Both the position numbers and the translations under genes were made by a program. Below, in pieces: positions 16,285-25,300 of a stretch of 27,057 bases of DNA (positions are counted from its first letter, which is position 1; the number at the start of each line of letters is the position of its first letter). Source of the stretch: UBA993 sp964389365 (lineage in GTDB: Bacteria; Bacillota; Dethiobacteria; DTU022); NCBI GenBank assembly GCA_964389365.1, contig CAYMDO010000028.1, forward strand, positions 1-27,057. Direction: 5' to 3'. Under the pieces are notes generated by a model. That model saw only the letters and a program-made list of their open reading frames with translations. It was not told where the DNA came from and did not search any database.

Positions 16285-17499
16285 ATGAAACCACTGGAAG
16301 GTCTTAAAATACTGGATCTAAGCTGGGTCTACAGCGGACCTTACGGAACATTGCTGCTTTCTGATCTCGGGGCTGAAGTAATCAAGGTTGAAAGACCACC
16401 TTTCGGCGATTGGACCAGAATTGTTCCACCTCTTAAGAACAACTGGAGTGGTTATTTCTACATGCTCAACCGTGGCAAAGAATCAATTGCACTTGATTTC
16501 AAAACCGAAAAAGGCAGAAACCTCTATTTTGAACTAATCAAAGAAGTTGATGTTGTTACTGAAAACTTCTCCGCAGGAACCCTTGAGAAACTGGGTATTG
16601 GCTACGAAGCAGCTAAAAAGATAAACCCACGCATTATTTATGCCTCAATTAATGGTTTTGGCAGTGAAGGCCCTTATTCAAGCAAAAAGTGTGTCGACCC
16701 TGTTGCCCAGGCCATGGGCGGTCTGATGAGCCTGACAGGTTTTCCCGGTTCACCCCCGGTTAAAACCGGTCCTGCCGTGGCTGATGCCCTGGCCGGGATG
16801 AATATGGCTATAGGGATTTTATCCGCAGTAATCATGCGCGATCGGGTTGGTAAAGGAAGCCGCATCGATATATCAATGATGGACAGTGTGTTTGCTGTTC
16901 TCGAGGAATCAGTGATCAGAACCAGTATCACCGGTAACCCGCTGCCAGCCAGGGGCAATACCGATCCGCTTGGAGCACCGTGGGACGCTTTTCCAACAAT
17001 TGACAATAAATGGGTTATGGTCTGCGCCATTGGTGGCGATGCATTCGTAAAAATCTACGAAAGCATTGGCCGTTCTGACCTTGCTTCTGAATATGCCGGA
17101 GATGAGGAAGAATCGTTTGAAAAGAGATCAGAAAAACTTGAATATTTAAACGGCGAATTTGCCAAATGGTCGAAACAGAAAACAGCCAGGGAAATTCTTG
17201 ACTCCTTTGAAACCATGGGCGTTTCGTGTGGAGTAGTCAAGGATGTGAAAGAGTTGCTTGAAGATCCCCAGCTCATAACCAGGAACATGATCATTGATGT
17301 TCAGCATCCCATGCTTGGGAAGGTAAAAACTTTTAATAACCCCGTTATTTTTCTTGATGCACAAACGCAGGTTCAAAGCGGTGATCAACAGCTTGATCCG
17401 AAAATTGGTGAACATACTGATCATGTTCTTAAAAGGCTCTTAAATCTAAATGACTCTGCCATTGAGGAGCTGAAGAAAGATGAGGTGATCTGGATATAA
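16285..17499 (+). CDS. class III (CaiB/BaiF) CoA-transferase
   Basis: A 404-residue family III CoA-transferase, which swaps CoA between a CoA ester and a free carboxylate through an aspartyl anhydride. The start LEGLKILDLSWVYSGPYGT, the GAEVIKVERP strand, the NRGKESIALDF segment and the VADALAGMNMAIGI helix are typical; D167 in VADALAG corresponds to the catalytic aspartate (D169 of formyl-CoA transferase). The C-terminus has the usual HPMLGKVK and GEHTDHVL pieces. AAGGAGGAG precedes ATG 16285. Neighbours suggest activation of a substrate imported by the downstream APC permease. Substrates in this family (carnitine, oxalate, bile acids, aromatic acids) are too diverse to predict from sequence. 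Confidence 0.92.
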   Translation: MKPLEGLKILDLSWVYSGPYGTLLLSDLGAEVIKVERPPFGDWTRIVPPLKNNWSGYFYMLNRGKESIALDFKTEKGRNLYFELIKEVDVVTENFSAGTLEKLGIGYEAAKKINPRIIYASINGFGSEGPYSSKKCVDPVAQAMGGLMSLTGFPGSPPVKTGPAVADALAGMNMAIGILSAVIMRDRVGKGSRIDISMMDSVFAVLEESVIRTSITGNPLPARGNTDPLGAPWDAFPTIDNKWVMVCAIGGDAFVKIYESIGRSDLASEYAGDEEESFEKRSEKLEYLNGEFAKWSKQKTAREILDSFETMGVSCGVVKDVKELLEDPQLITRNMIIDVQHPMLGKVKTFNNPVIFLDAQTQVQSGDQQLDPKIGEHTDHVLKRLLNLNDSAIEELKKDEVIWI

Positions 17500-17567
17500 A
17501 CTTGCAATCCCGAAATTACCAACGCAAGCTGTAAAAGAAGTCAAATCTATATCTGGAGGCCAAGAGC

Positions 17568-18881
17568 TTGGACAATCAATTAAGTCTTAAGAAAGGCATT
17601 ACCCTGCTGCCTCTTTTTGCCATCTTGACCAGCTCGATGATCGGTATGGCCTGGGCTACCCTGACTGCTATATTGTTCGGGATTGCCGGCCCTTCTATCA
17701 TTCTCTCCATCTCCCTGGCAGCAGTATTCTGTATTTTTATCGGCCTTTGTTATGCTGAGCTTTGCGGTGCCCTGCCCTATGCCGGCGGAGAATATGTTTA
17801 CAGCAGCCGGTCAATCGGTAAGTTTTGGGGCTTTTCAACAGGGTGGTTCTTATTATTGGCTTATGGCACAATGATGCCTGGCGAGGTAATTATTCTATCC
17901 AGAATCGTTTCCACCCTCCTCCCGGGAGTACCACTTATTCTTGGGGGTATCATCATTGCTTTGATTTTTGGCGCTATTAACATCATCGGTGTAAAGTTTT
18001 CATCAATCGTGCAATTAGTTTTAGCCGCTTTACTCTTTATAGGTATGGGTATCTTCATCGTCAGCGGTATTGGTAGCGTCAGTGCGGCTAACTTCACCCC
18101 CTTTTTCAGCGAAGGCATTGTCGGCATGATTACCGTAATACCCCTGATGATGCTTGCTTTTATGGGTTTTGATATTGCCCCGCAGGCAGTTGAAGAAGTT
18201 AATGCCCCCCTCAGAAAAGTAGTTTTTTTAATCCCACTTTCAATCGTGTTTGTTGCCGCTTTTTATATGGGAGTATTTTTAGTGGCCGGGGGGGCGGCAC
18301 CAGATGTGCTCATGGCTAGTACTTCAGATGTTCCACTAATTGATGTAGCATCTGTCTACCTCGGGGGATCAGGGGCTACTGTCATTATGCTGGCAGGAGC
18401 TCTCGGCTTGATTACTACTCTCAATGCTTTTATGATTGGCGCTTCCCGCCTGATGTTCGGGATGGCCAAGGGAGGAGCTTTACCGCAAGTATTTTCTAAG
18501 GTCCATCCAAAGTTTGGAACGCCTTATGTTGCCCTGATTGCTCTGACCCTTTTCGGTATTGCCGGAGCACTTTATCAGGAAATATTAGTGGTATTCCAGC
18601 TATCATCGGCAGCAATCGTAATTGTTTATATTTTGATCTGCCTTTCGGTAATCATGCTGCGCAAGAGTGAACCCACTCTAGAGCGGCCTTATAAAGTGCC
18701 CCTTTATCCTGTTCTACCAATTTTCGGCATGATTGCGTCTCTGGCTGCCCTGCTGATTGCCCTGACCACGATCGACAGTGTTGGGTTTATTCTCTTTTTC
18801 GTTTGGCTGATCCTCGGTTTTACTTACTATATTTTTACAGTAAGAAATAAGGATCATTCCGACCTTCTTAAGCATAAGTAG
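17568..18881 (+). CDS. APC superfamily amino acid permease
   Basis: A 437-residue membrane protein with about 12 helices of the amino acid-polyamine-organocation type. The first helix has SSMIGMAWA in the place of the usual GxG unwound substrate site, CYAELCGALPYAGGEYVY is the classic TM2-TM3 region, and FMGFDIAPQAVEEV is the family TM6 signature. The start is TTG 17568 with TGGAGG 8 bases upstream. It is the last gene of the TetR cassette, 68 bases after the CoA-transferase, and is followed by a hairpin. It likely imports the cassette substrate, an amino acid or amine. Confidence 0.9.
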   Translation: MDNQLSLKKGITLLPLFAILTSSMIGMAWATLTAILFGIAGPSIILSISLAAVFCIFIGLCYAELCGALPYAGGEYVYSSRSIGKFWGFSTGWFLLLAYGTMMPGEVIILSRIVSTLLPGVPLILGGIIIALIFGAINIIGVKFSSIVQLVLAALLFIGMGIFIVSGIGSVSAANFTPFFSEGIVGMITVIPLMMLAFMGFDIAPQAVEEVNAPLRKVVFLIPLSIVFVAAFYMGVFLVAGGAAPDVLMASTSDVPLIDVASVYLGGSGATVIMLAGALGLITTLNAFMIGASRLMFGMAKGGALPQVFSKVHPKFGTPYVALIALTLFGIAGALYQEILVVFQLSSAAIVIVYILICLSVIMLRKSEPTLERPYKVPLYPVLPIFGMIASLAALLIALTTIDSVGFILFFVWLILGFTYYIFTVRNKDHSDLLKHK

Positions 18882-18898
18882 CTGAAACTCAGTTTATC

Positions 18899-18936
18899 AT
18901 AGGGAGGCAGGATGACTAAAACCCTTGCCTCCCTAT
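18899..18936 (+). terminator. hairpin at the end of the TetR-APC cassette
   Basis: ATAGGGAGGCA (18899-18909) and TGCCTCCCTAT (18926-18936) form a perfect 11-bp stem with a 16-base loop, 17 bases after the permease stop. The T-run is missing (TAACTT follows), so termination may be weak or the element may protect the 3' end. Confidence 0.6.
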
Positions 18937-19275
18937 TAACTTGCACATCAGGCAAAAGAAAACAATACGTTGGATTGCACGACCCAAACCCTTCTGTAAG
19001 ATTGCACCTCATTATATTATCAGCCTGGTTCAATCATTATTTGCTCATGCTCCGGTCTTAGTCCCTTACTGTCTTCAGACTGATGTTGCCGCCGGCGGAT
19101 ATCTTCTTCCATGGTCCGGGCGTGTTGTTAAAACGCCCAACCAGGTGATCAGTATTTTACAGCATAATTTCAATCAAATAATTATATGGCAATTGCTAGT
19201 ACTGGCAGGAGATAGAAGCCCAATAATGAATTAATTCTCTACAACGGCGCAAAAGTGTTGATCATTACCTCAGAA
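18937..19275. other. intergenic stretch, no supportable gene
   Basis: A 97-codon frame (18941-19234, TTG start) exists but has no ribosome binding site, no recognisable domain and an unlikely composition. I see no clear promoter, though one for the following DUF2804 gene should lie here. Confidence 0.45.
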
Positions 19276-19291
19276 CGGGGGAATTGACTTT

Positions 19292-20335
19292 ATGCAAAAA
19301 GAAATCATTCACGGCTCTGATTTATTCGACGACCGGGGCAACCTGACTCAGACCGGGTGGGCAAAGCAACTTTTTATGAACTACAACCGGGAAAAGATGC
19401 GGGCAAGCCTGCTTCGGTTAAAGGAATGGGATTGCTACTGCATCCTTAATCCTGAGTTCCAGTTGAACCTGATCGTCTCCGATGTAGGTTACTTTGGGAT
19501 GGGCCATGTAAATTGGCTGGATTACCAGGCACAAAAGTGTAAAAGCATGATGGTTGTCAAGCTATTAACCCGGGGCAATTTAAACTTGCCGCCCTCGGCG
19601 GATAGAGGGGATGTGGAGTTTTCAAAGGGCGACAGCTGGATAAAATTTAAGCACCTCCCTCATGAATTGTCGCAACGGGAGCTAACCTTTGATTTTCCCG
19701 GGTATGAATTTGATGGACGAAAAAAGATCTCCGGCCGGATAACCCTGACCCGAAATCCGAAAGACGATACCATGGTCAATGTGATCCCGTTTAAAAACCC
19801 GAAACACTTTGTTTACGTCCAGAAAATAGTCTGCCTGCCCGCTGTCGGAACGGTTCAGCTGGGCGGTAACCGCTACGAATTTAAGGGTGAGGAAAACGAC
19901 AGCTATGCCGCGCTTGATTGGAGCCGTGGAGTATTTCCCTACCACACCCAATGGTGGTGGTCTTACGCCTCAGGCATGGTGAACGGAAAACCCTTCGGTT
20001 TCAATATCGATTACGGTTTTGGCACCGAATCGAGTAAAAGTATGCTCTTCTACGATGGCAAAGGCCATCACCTGGACGAAGTCACTTACACCTTCGATGA
20101 AAAAGATCCCCTTAAGCCCTGGCACTACAGCAGTAACGACGGCCGAATTGATCTTCAGCTTCAACCCGTATACAACAACGAAGAAGATACAAATCTGCTT
20201 GTGCTGCGATCCGGGGGGCTCCACGTTTACGGGTTCATTACCGGTAAAGTTGTGCTGGACGACGGCACAGAGCTTTCAATTGAGCCTGCAGATCGCGTCT
20301 TCGGCTCAGCCGAATACTGCAAGCATCGCTGGTAG
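19292..20335 (+). CDS. DUF2804 family protein
   Basis: A 347-residue DUF2804 protein. It shows the family's beta-rich pattern: an N-terminal LTQTGWAKQ segment, the DVGYFGMGHVNWLDY stretch, ALDWSRGVFPYHTQWWWSYA around residues 209-228 and FGFNIDYGFG soon after. The function is unknown; the fold is probably a lipocalin- or hydroxyneurosporene-synthase-like beta structure acting on a hydrophobic ligand, which is inference. There is no signal peptide. GGGGGA about 10 bases upstream of ATG 19292 is the ribosome binding site. It is followed at 75 bases by a GPH-type symporter, likely the same operon. Confidence 0.8.
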   Translation: MQKEIIHGSDLFDDRGNLTQTGWAKQLFMNYNREKMRASLLRLKEWDCYCILNPEFQLNLIVSDVGYFGMGHVNWLDYQAQKCKSMMVVKLLTRGNLNLPPSADRGDVEFSKGDSWIKFKHLPHELSQRELTFDFPGYEFDGRKKISGRITLTRNPKDDTMVNVIPFKNPKHFVYVQKIVCLPAVGTVQLGGNRYEFKGEENDSYAALDWSRGVFPYHTQWWWSYASGMVNGKPFGFNIDYGFGTESSKSMLFYDGKGHHLDEVTYTFDEKDPLKPWHYSSNDGRIDLQLQPVYNNEEDTNLLVLRSGGLHVYGFITGKVVLDDGTELSIEPADRVFGSAEYCKHRW

Positions 20336-20410
20336 GACAGGCAAAACATCCAGTAGAAAAAGGTACATCCCTGTCGAATAAAGCAGTGCTGAATCCTTTA
20401 GGAGGGCGAA

Positions 20411-21760
20411 ATGACAACTGTAACAGAACGTGACCGGTTAAGTGTTTCCACCAAGATTTTCTATATGTTCGGCGACATCGGCATCTCGCTGTGCCTGAGC
20501 ACGGTCGCCTTTTTTATCCTTTTCTTTTATGCCGATGTGGCCCGCATTAACCCGGCCCTGGTCGGAACCGTATTGTTACTGGGAAAAATCTGGGACGCCG
20601 TTAATGATCCCCTTTTCGGATGGCTTTCCGACCGGACTAAATCGCGATTCGGTCGCCGTAAGTTCTACCTCTACCTTGGCACCCTGCCCTTTGGCCTTTC
20701 TTTTGCCCTGCTCTGGCTGATTCCGGCCCAGCTTTCCGGCCCGCTTTTAACCGGCTGGATTACCTTTACCTTTTTCTTATATTTCACCTTTGTCACGGTG
20801 GTTTCAGTATCATACTATTCGATGACGCCCGAGCTGACCCGGGATTATGACGAACGCACCAGCCTGACCACCGTGCGCATGATCGGCGGCACCCTTGGCT
20901 ACATGATTGGCGCTGCGCTGCCTCCCCTAGTGGCCGGCCTCTTTGTTACAGAGCAGATCGGCTGGCAGATGATGGGCATTATGTTCGCTGCCTTTGCCGT
21001 GCTTTGCCTCTTCCTCACCAGCTTTGGTGTAAAACAGCGTAAAGAGCTGGAAGGCGCTCCTTCGAAGCTGCCCGCGTTAAAATCCATACTGACTTGTTTC
21101 AAAAATAAACCTTTTAATTATCTCCTGATCCAGGGCGGCATTACCGGCATGAGCTTTATGCTGGTTATGTCTTACATGCCCTTTTTCCTGACCTACCAGC
21201 TAGATATGAGGGAACAAATCCCTATGGTGATGACACTGCTGCTGGTCACCATCGGGGTTTTCCTCTACTTCTGGAAATGGCTGACTGACCGGTGGGCCAA
21301 GGGCCCCACCTACGCCCTTGGTCTGTTCATCGCCTTTGGTGCTACCGCCTCAACCTTTTTTCTGCCCTTGGGCGGCAGCGGCTTTATCTATGTGATTATC
21401 TTTATTGCCGGTTTCGGTTTTTCGGCACAATGGGTCCTACCCTGGTCGATCCTGCCGGATGTAATCGAATATGATGAACTGCTCACCGGTGAGCGTCGCG
21501 AAGGCATGTACTACGGGGTCAGGGGTTTCATCGGCAAACTCTCCGACGCGCTGGGCCTTTTTATTGCCGGCTGGGTTTTAAAACTGTTCAGCTTTTTGCC
21601 TGATGTGGCCCAGTCCGCGGAAGCACTGCTGGGGATCCGCCTCTTCTTCGGGCCGGTGCCTTCTTTTCTGGTATTCTTAAGCCTGCCGCTTTTAATCTGG
21701 TTCCCGATTACTAGGCAAACTCACCACGAAACCATAACCAGGTTAAAACAAAAGCTTTAA
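20411..21760 (+). CDS. GPH (MelB-type) sugar/cation symporter
   Basis: A 449-residue major-facilitator protein with about 12 helices of the glycoside-pentoside-hexuronide:cation class. Signatures are KIWDAVNDPLFGWLSDRT and SRFGRRKFYL in the first half, YYSMTPELTRDYDERT after helix 4, and ILPDVIEYDELLTGERREGM in the second half. These transporters import glycosides or uronides with Na+ or H+, though some family members move other anions. AGGAGGGCG sits before ATG 20411. Its stop overlaps by 4 bases the stop of the convergent FAD oxidoreductase. No glycosidase is nearby, so a sugar substrate is not supported by context. Confidence 0.9.
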   Translation: MTTVTERDRLSVSTKIFYMFGDIGISLCLSTVAFFILFFYADVARINPALVGTVLLLGKIWDAVNDPLFGWLSDRTKSRFGRRKFYLYLGTLPFGLSFALLWLIPAQLSGPLLTGWITFTFFLYFTFVTVVSVSYYSMTPELTRDYDERTSLTTVRMIGGTLGYMIGAALPPLVAGLFVTEQIGWQMMGIMFAAFAVLCLFLTSFGVKQRKELEGAPSKLPALKSILTCFKNKPFNYLLIQGGITGMSFMLVMSYMPFFLTYQLDMREQIPMVMTLLLVTIGVFLYFWKWLTDRWAKGPTYALGLFIAFGATASTFFLPLGGSGFIYVIIFIAGFGFSAQWVLPWSILPDVIEYDELLTGERREGMYYGVRGFIGKLSDALGLFIAGWVLKLFSFLPDVAQSAEALLGIRLFFGPVPSFLVFLSLPLLIWFPITRQTHHETITRLKQKL

Positions 21761-23142
21761 ACGGAATTCGGCTGTTTTGCAACATCGGCCATGGTTCCTG
21801 CGAAAGCCCACAGCTCGTCTGCCTTATGCTTCCAGGTCTCAAACGCGGTGATATCTTCGGGGTAGTTTTCATAATGTTCTTGGAGCCTGCCGGCAACCTT
21901 AACCGATCGCAGCAGCGTACGGACCGTGGCCGCCGAGATGTTGTTCGTTAAAACACCGCCAACTATCTTTAACACCAGCGAGATGGCATCGCTGAGGTTC
22001 GGTTTAACGCCGAAATCCCGGTTCATCGCTGTTAAATCTTTATCGCTAAAAATAATATCCTTCTTAAACTGGTAATCATTTTCTTCGGCGGTACCGTTAA
22101 CCGCGCCGATCAGGGTTGCCATCAGGTAGGCAAATTTGGCACCCTGTCCGTGCTGATAACGCACATTGGTATACCAAACCTTTTTCGCCTCCGGGTATTG
22201 CCCGCCTCTCATCGCCCTGGCGAACTCTTCGGCGGCGATAGCGCACAAGGCCCATGCTGCGGTAATGCCCTCACCGCTAAAAGGTTTTGTCAGGCAGGCA
22301 GCATCGCCTAAAACCACAAAACCGTCGGCCACAAAAGAATACGGGGGACGGCGGTAGGGAGTAGTGCCCTGCTCAATATATTGCAGTGCATGAGGCGGCA
22401 GATCGATCTGTGCCACAAATTTTTGATAGACCTCTTCTGCGAAATCAAAAGAGAAGTTCGCGCCAACGCCGATAATGGCCCCGTCTTTGTCGTGCTGTGG
22501 CGCAATCCAGGTCTTGAAAAAGGGCCAGCCGGTGCTGTATGACAGGCGGTCGGCCTCTGGGTTTTTCAACTTTACATAGCGCAAGATAACGTAAAATTTA
22601 TCATCGGGTCCAATCTCAAAAGTCTCCACCCCATAGCCTTCTGTCAGTTTGCGGCGCGCTGCAGATTTAATACCTGATGCATCGGCAACCAGCCTTGCCG
22701 AAAGATCAATCGCCTTTTCTCCCTGCTTCAGCTTCGCGCCCTGAATCCGGCCATCAGCGTAAATAAAATCTACAAATTCAGTGTCGAAGGCATACTCCAC
22801 GCCAAAACTTTCAGCCCACCTGACCAGCCTCGCCTGGAACAAGGGCAGGTGCATAACAACAAAGGGATAGCGGGTGTACTTGGGATAACGGTCAAAGGCA
22901 GATTTGCTGACACCAAATTCAAATTCGGAAACATATTCTTCATCTGCGGCTGAGGGGGCCGGCACGCCAAATTTCTCAAACAGCTCTTTATCGATATGGA
23001 AGATATCCAAACGGCTGCCCAGCTTTTCTCTTGGGTCCTTTTCCACAACCAAAACCCTGTAGCCCTGTTCTGCCATCAGCTTGGCAAAATACGTACCGGC
23101 AGTACCGGCGCCGATTACAATGGCATCATAGCTGTCATTCAT
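21757..23142 (-). CDS. geranylgeranyl reductase-family FAD oxidoreductase
   Basis: A 461-residue flavoprotein of the FixC/geranylgeranyl reductase type. The Rossmann FAD site is IVIGAGTAGTYFAKLMA (residues 9-25) with VVEKD ending strand 2; the second FAD motif is VVLGDAACLTKPFSGEGI around residues 276-293. Family enzymes reduce isoprenoid chains or oxidise flavin electron carriers; the C-terminal ~150 residues are divergent and substrate-defining. GGGAG lies 9 bases before ATG 23142. It converges on the GPH symporter with a tail overlap at 21757-21760. Together with DUF2804 it could form a lipid- or quinone-related locus, which is speculative. Confidence 0.83.
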   Translation of the reverse strand: MNDSYDAIVIGAGTAGTYFAKLMAEQGYRVLVVEKDPREKLGSRLDIFHIDKELFEKFGVPAPSAADEEYVSEFEFGVSKSAFDRYPKYTRYPFVVMHLPLFQARLVRWAESFGVEYAFDTEFVDFIYADGRIQGAKLKQGEKAIDLSARLVADASGIKSAARRKLTEGYGVETFEIGPDDKFYVILRYVKLKNPEADRLSYSTGWPFFKTWIAPQHDKDGAIIGVGANFSFDFAEEVYQKFVAQIDLPPHALQYIEQGTTPYRRPPYSFVADGFVVLGDAACLTKPFSGEGITAAWALCAIAAEEFARAMRGGQYPEAKKVWYTNVRYQHGQGAKFAYLMATLIGAVNGTAEENDYQFKKDIIFSDKDLTAMNRDFGVKPNLSDAISLVLKIVGGVLTNNISAATVRTLLRSVKVAGRLQEHYENYPEDITAFETWKHKADELWAFAGTMADVAKQPNSV

Positions 23143-23263
23143 CTCTTAATCTCCCTTTATGTTTTTAAATGCAACCCGCTTGTAGTGTCTAATAATTTCT
23201 AACGTAGAGACTGTTATCATAATAACGCATCTAGCGATGTTTTGACAAAATCTTTATCGACAC

Positions 23264-23316
23264 AACACAAAAGAACCGTCCCCTTGTGTTGCCCTTGTGT
23301 TGGTCCTTTTGTGTTG
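23264..23316 (+). repeat. hairpin repeat copy 3 with two half-units
   Basis: Full unit 23264-23290 with 7-bp arms AACACAA and TTGTGTT around AAGAACCGTCCCC. Two extra right halves follow: GCCCTTGTGTTG (23291-23302) and GTCCTTTTGTGTTG (23303-23316). It lies between the divergent FAD oxidoreductase and radical SAM genes, so it may sit in either 5' untranslated region. Confidence 0.88.
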
Positions 23317-23345
23317 CACGCTTAAGTTGAGCCTAGGCTTAGGCC

Positions 23346-24362
23346 GTGGCAGGTTTTTTAAGGGTAGCCAGCGAAGGTAATTGCAGGATACCGTTTTCCG
23401 CTTTTACATCTCGCTGGTTCGGGAGGTGTCCGGTAATCGCAGGTAAGATAAATACTTTTCAACCGGCCTATTATAAACTCGAAAAAGAAGGACGATTTGC
23501 CGAACGTTTGGAACAAGCCAGCCAGATCATAAGTAATTGCCAGCTTTGCCCCCGTTGCTGCCAGGTTAATCGATGCGCGGGTGAAAAAGGTTTTTGCCAG
23601 GCTCCAGCGAGAGCAGTAGTTAATTCATATCAACCTCACTTTGGGGAAGAAAGACCGCTGGTTGGCCAGGGCGGTTCGGGAACAATCTTTTACTCCTACT
23701 GCAGCTTGCGCTGTGTATTCTGCCAGAACTGGGATATTGCTCACCACGGGCAGGGGCGGGAAGTTGACGCTGAAGAAATGGCTGCGATGATGCTGATCCT
23801 GCAGGATATGGGCTGCCACAATATAAATTTGGTTACTCCGACCCATTTTATGACGGCTATATTAGAGGCTATCCGCCTGGCCATGCAGAAGGGTTTAAAG
23901 TTACCTATTTGCTATAATACCGGCGGTTACGAGCGGGTGGAAATGATCAAACTGCTCGATGGTATTGTCGATATTTATCTGGCCGATTTTAAATTTATGT
24001 ATGGAGACCAGGCTGCGTGTTACACTCTGGCAGAAGCTTCCGATTACCCAATGGTAGCCAAGGCGGCGTTAAAGGAAATGTATAAGCAGGTCGGCAATTT
24101 GATTTGCGATAAAAACAAAATAGCGATGAGGGGGTTTATGATCCGACACCTGGTTATGCCCGACCATGTTGCAAGCACTAGGGAATTCGTCAGGTGGGTG
24201 GCCGCGGAACTATCGCCCCAGACCTATGTTAATATTATGTCTCAGTATCGACCTTCATATATGGCGAAAAGATACCGAAAGATTTCTCGGGCAGTTACCC
24301 CTCACGAATACAACGAGGCTCTAAACTGGGCCCGGGAAGCGGGGTTAACTAACTTAGATTAG
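23346..24362 (+). CDS. PflX-like radical SAM protein
   Basis: A COG1313-type radical SAM protein, annotated in many genomes as a putative pyruvate formate-lyase activating enzyme homologue; its true target is not known. The radical SAM motif CSLRCVFC gives C119, C123 and C126 (numbered from GTG 23346). An N-terminal cysteine set C65, C68, C71, C72, C77 and C84 is typical of the family, as are GEERPLVGQGGSGTIFYS, NINLVTPTHF and YNTGGYERVE. The start is doubtful: GTG 23346 has no ribosome binding site, and the first ~30 residues look non-native. GGGAGGT (23421-23427) precedes an in-frame ATC (23436), and an ATA lies at 23448. The family core begins at about residue 35. It may have lost its start codon. 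Confidence 0.8.
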   Translation: MAGFLRVASEGNCRIPFSAFTSRWFGRCPVIAGKINTFQPAYYKLEKEGRFAERLEQASQIISNCQLCPRCCQVNRCAGEKGFCQAPARAVVNSYQPHFGEERPLVGQGGSGTIFYSYCSLRCVFCQNWDIAHHGQGREVDAEEMAAMMLILQDMGCHNINLVTPTHFMTAILEAIRLAMQKGLKLPICYNTGGYERVEMIKLLDGIVDIYLADFKFMYGDQAACYTLAEASDYPMVAKAALKEMYKQVGNLICDKNKIAMRGFMIRHLVMPDHVASTREFVRWVAAELSPQTYVNIMSQYRPSYMAKRYRKISRAVTPHEYNEALNWAREAGLTNLD

Positions 24363-24442
24363 CCATCTCCGGCCTAAATAGAGTTGCTGAGGCTGGCTGT
24401 TACAAATTAATTAAAGAAACGCATCTATCCCCTGAACTGGTA

Positions 24443-25270
24443 ATGGTGAAGGCAGGCAGTTTCCAGATGGGAGATGAAGTAGGAGATCTTTGGGATGGCT
24501 GCAGGCCTGTCCATACAATCACATTGAATTATTATTTCTGGTTTGGAAAACATTCAATAACTTTCGAAGAATACGAAGACTTTTGTTTGTCAACTGAAAG
24601 AAACGAGGCATACGATCAACTTTGGGGGAGAGAAAAGCGGCCGGTCATAAATGTGAACTGGTGGGATGCGATTGCCTAATGTAATTGGTTAAGTGAGAAG
24701 GAAGGTTTAAAACCTGCTCACGCCGGGACAGGGGAACTTCTTGACGCTGCAGGCAATGTGACAACTGATATTACAAAAGTTGAAGGTTACCGCTTGCTGA
24801 CAGAAGCAGAGTGGGAGTATGCAGCATCTGGTGGTCATGAAGCCCTTCCGATACCACCATGACTCCTTTTTTCCGGCAGTAATAATATTGACGAAGTAGC
24901 ATGGTATTCTAATAACTCCGGGGAAAAATGGGAATTTACCGGAGACTTGGTAAGGGTTGATTACTCGAAACATGGCGCCTCCCTGTATGAAGGAAAATCT
25001 AGCCATCTGGTGAAATTAAAAAGACCGAACGAGCAGGGTGTGTATGACATGAGCGGTAATGATTGGGAATGGTGCCATGATTGGTATGATGAATATTTAG
25101 ACGGAAATAAGACTAAGCCGATTGGAGCTTCATCAGGTCATGTCAGGGTTATGCGCGGAGGCAGCTGGATTTTTGGTGCCAATGATTGCCGTGTTGCATG
25201 CAGGTTGTACCGAACGACCACCGATAAACTTTATCGTATCGGTTTTCGTATAGCCAGAACAATATTTTAA
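24443..25270 (+). pseudogene. SUMF1/formylglycine-generating-enzyme-like protein with two in-frame stops
   Basis: One continuous frame reads a SUMF1 domain: VMVKAGSFQMGDE, PVINVNWWDAIA, then after a stop CNWLSEKEGL, RLLTEAEWEYAASGG, a second stop, SGSNNIDEVAWYSNNS, GVYDMSGNDWEWCHDWY, VMRGGSWIFGANDCR and IGFRIAR. The stops are TAA at 24677-24679, where relatives have a tyrosine (AYCNW), and TGA at 24860-24862. No frameshift is needed. The frame is also open upstream to inside the radical SAM gene end, so the original start is unclear. The formylglycine-forming cysteine pair of true FGE is not evident, so the parent gene was a generic SUMF1 protein. Most likely an inactive gene. Confidence 0.85.
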
Positions 25271-25300
25271 ATTGGTTGTTGGTTGAAATGGTTAATAATG

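Noticed and set aside
18941..19234. 97-codon open frame between the permease and DUF2804
   Set aside because: No ribosome binding site, no recognisable domain and it begins right after a terminator-like hairpin.
24860..24862. TGA as selenocysteine in the SUMF1 frame
   Set aside because: No hairpin of SECIS type follows, the position is not a cysteine in relatives, and a TAA already interrupts the frame upstream.
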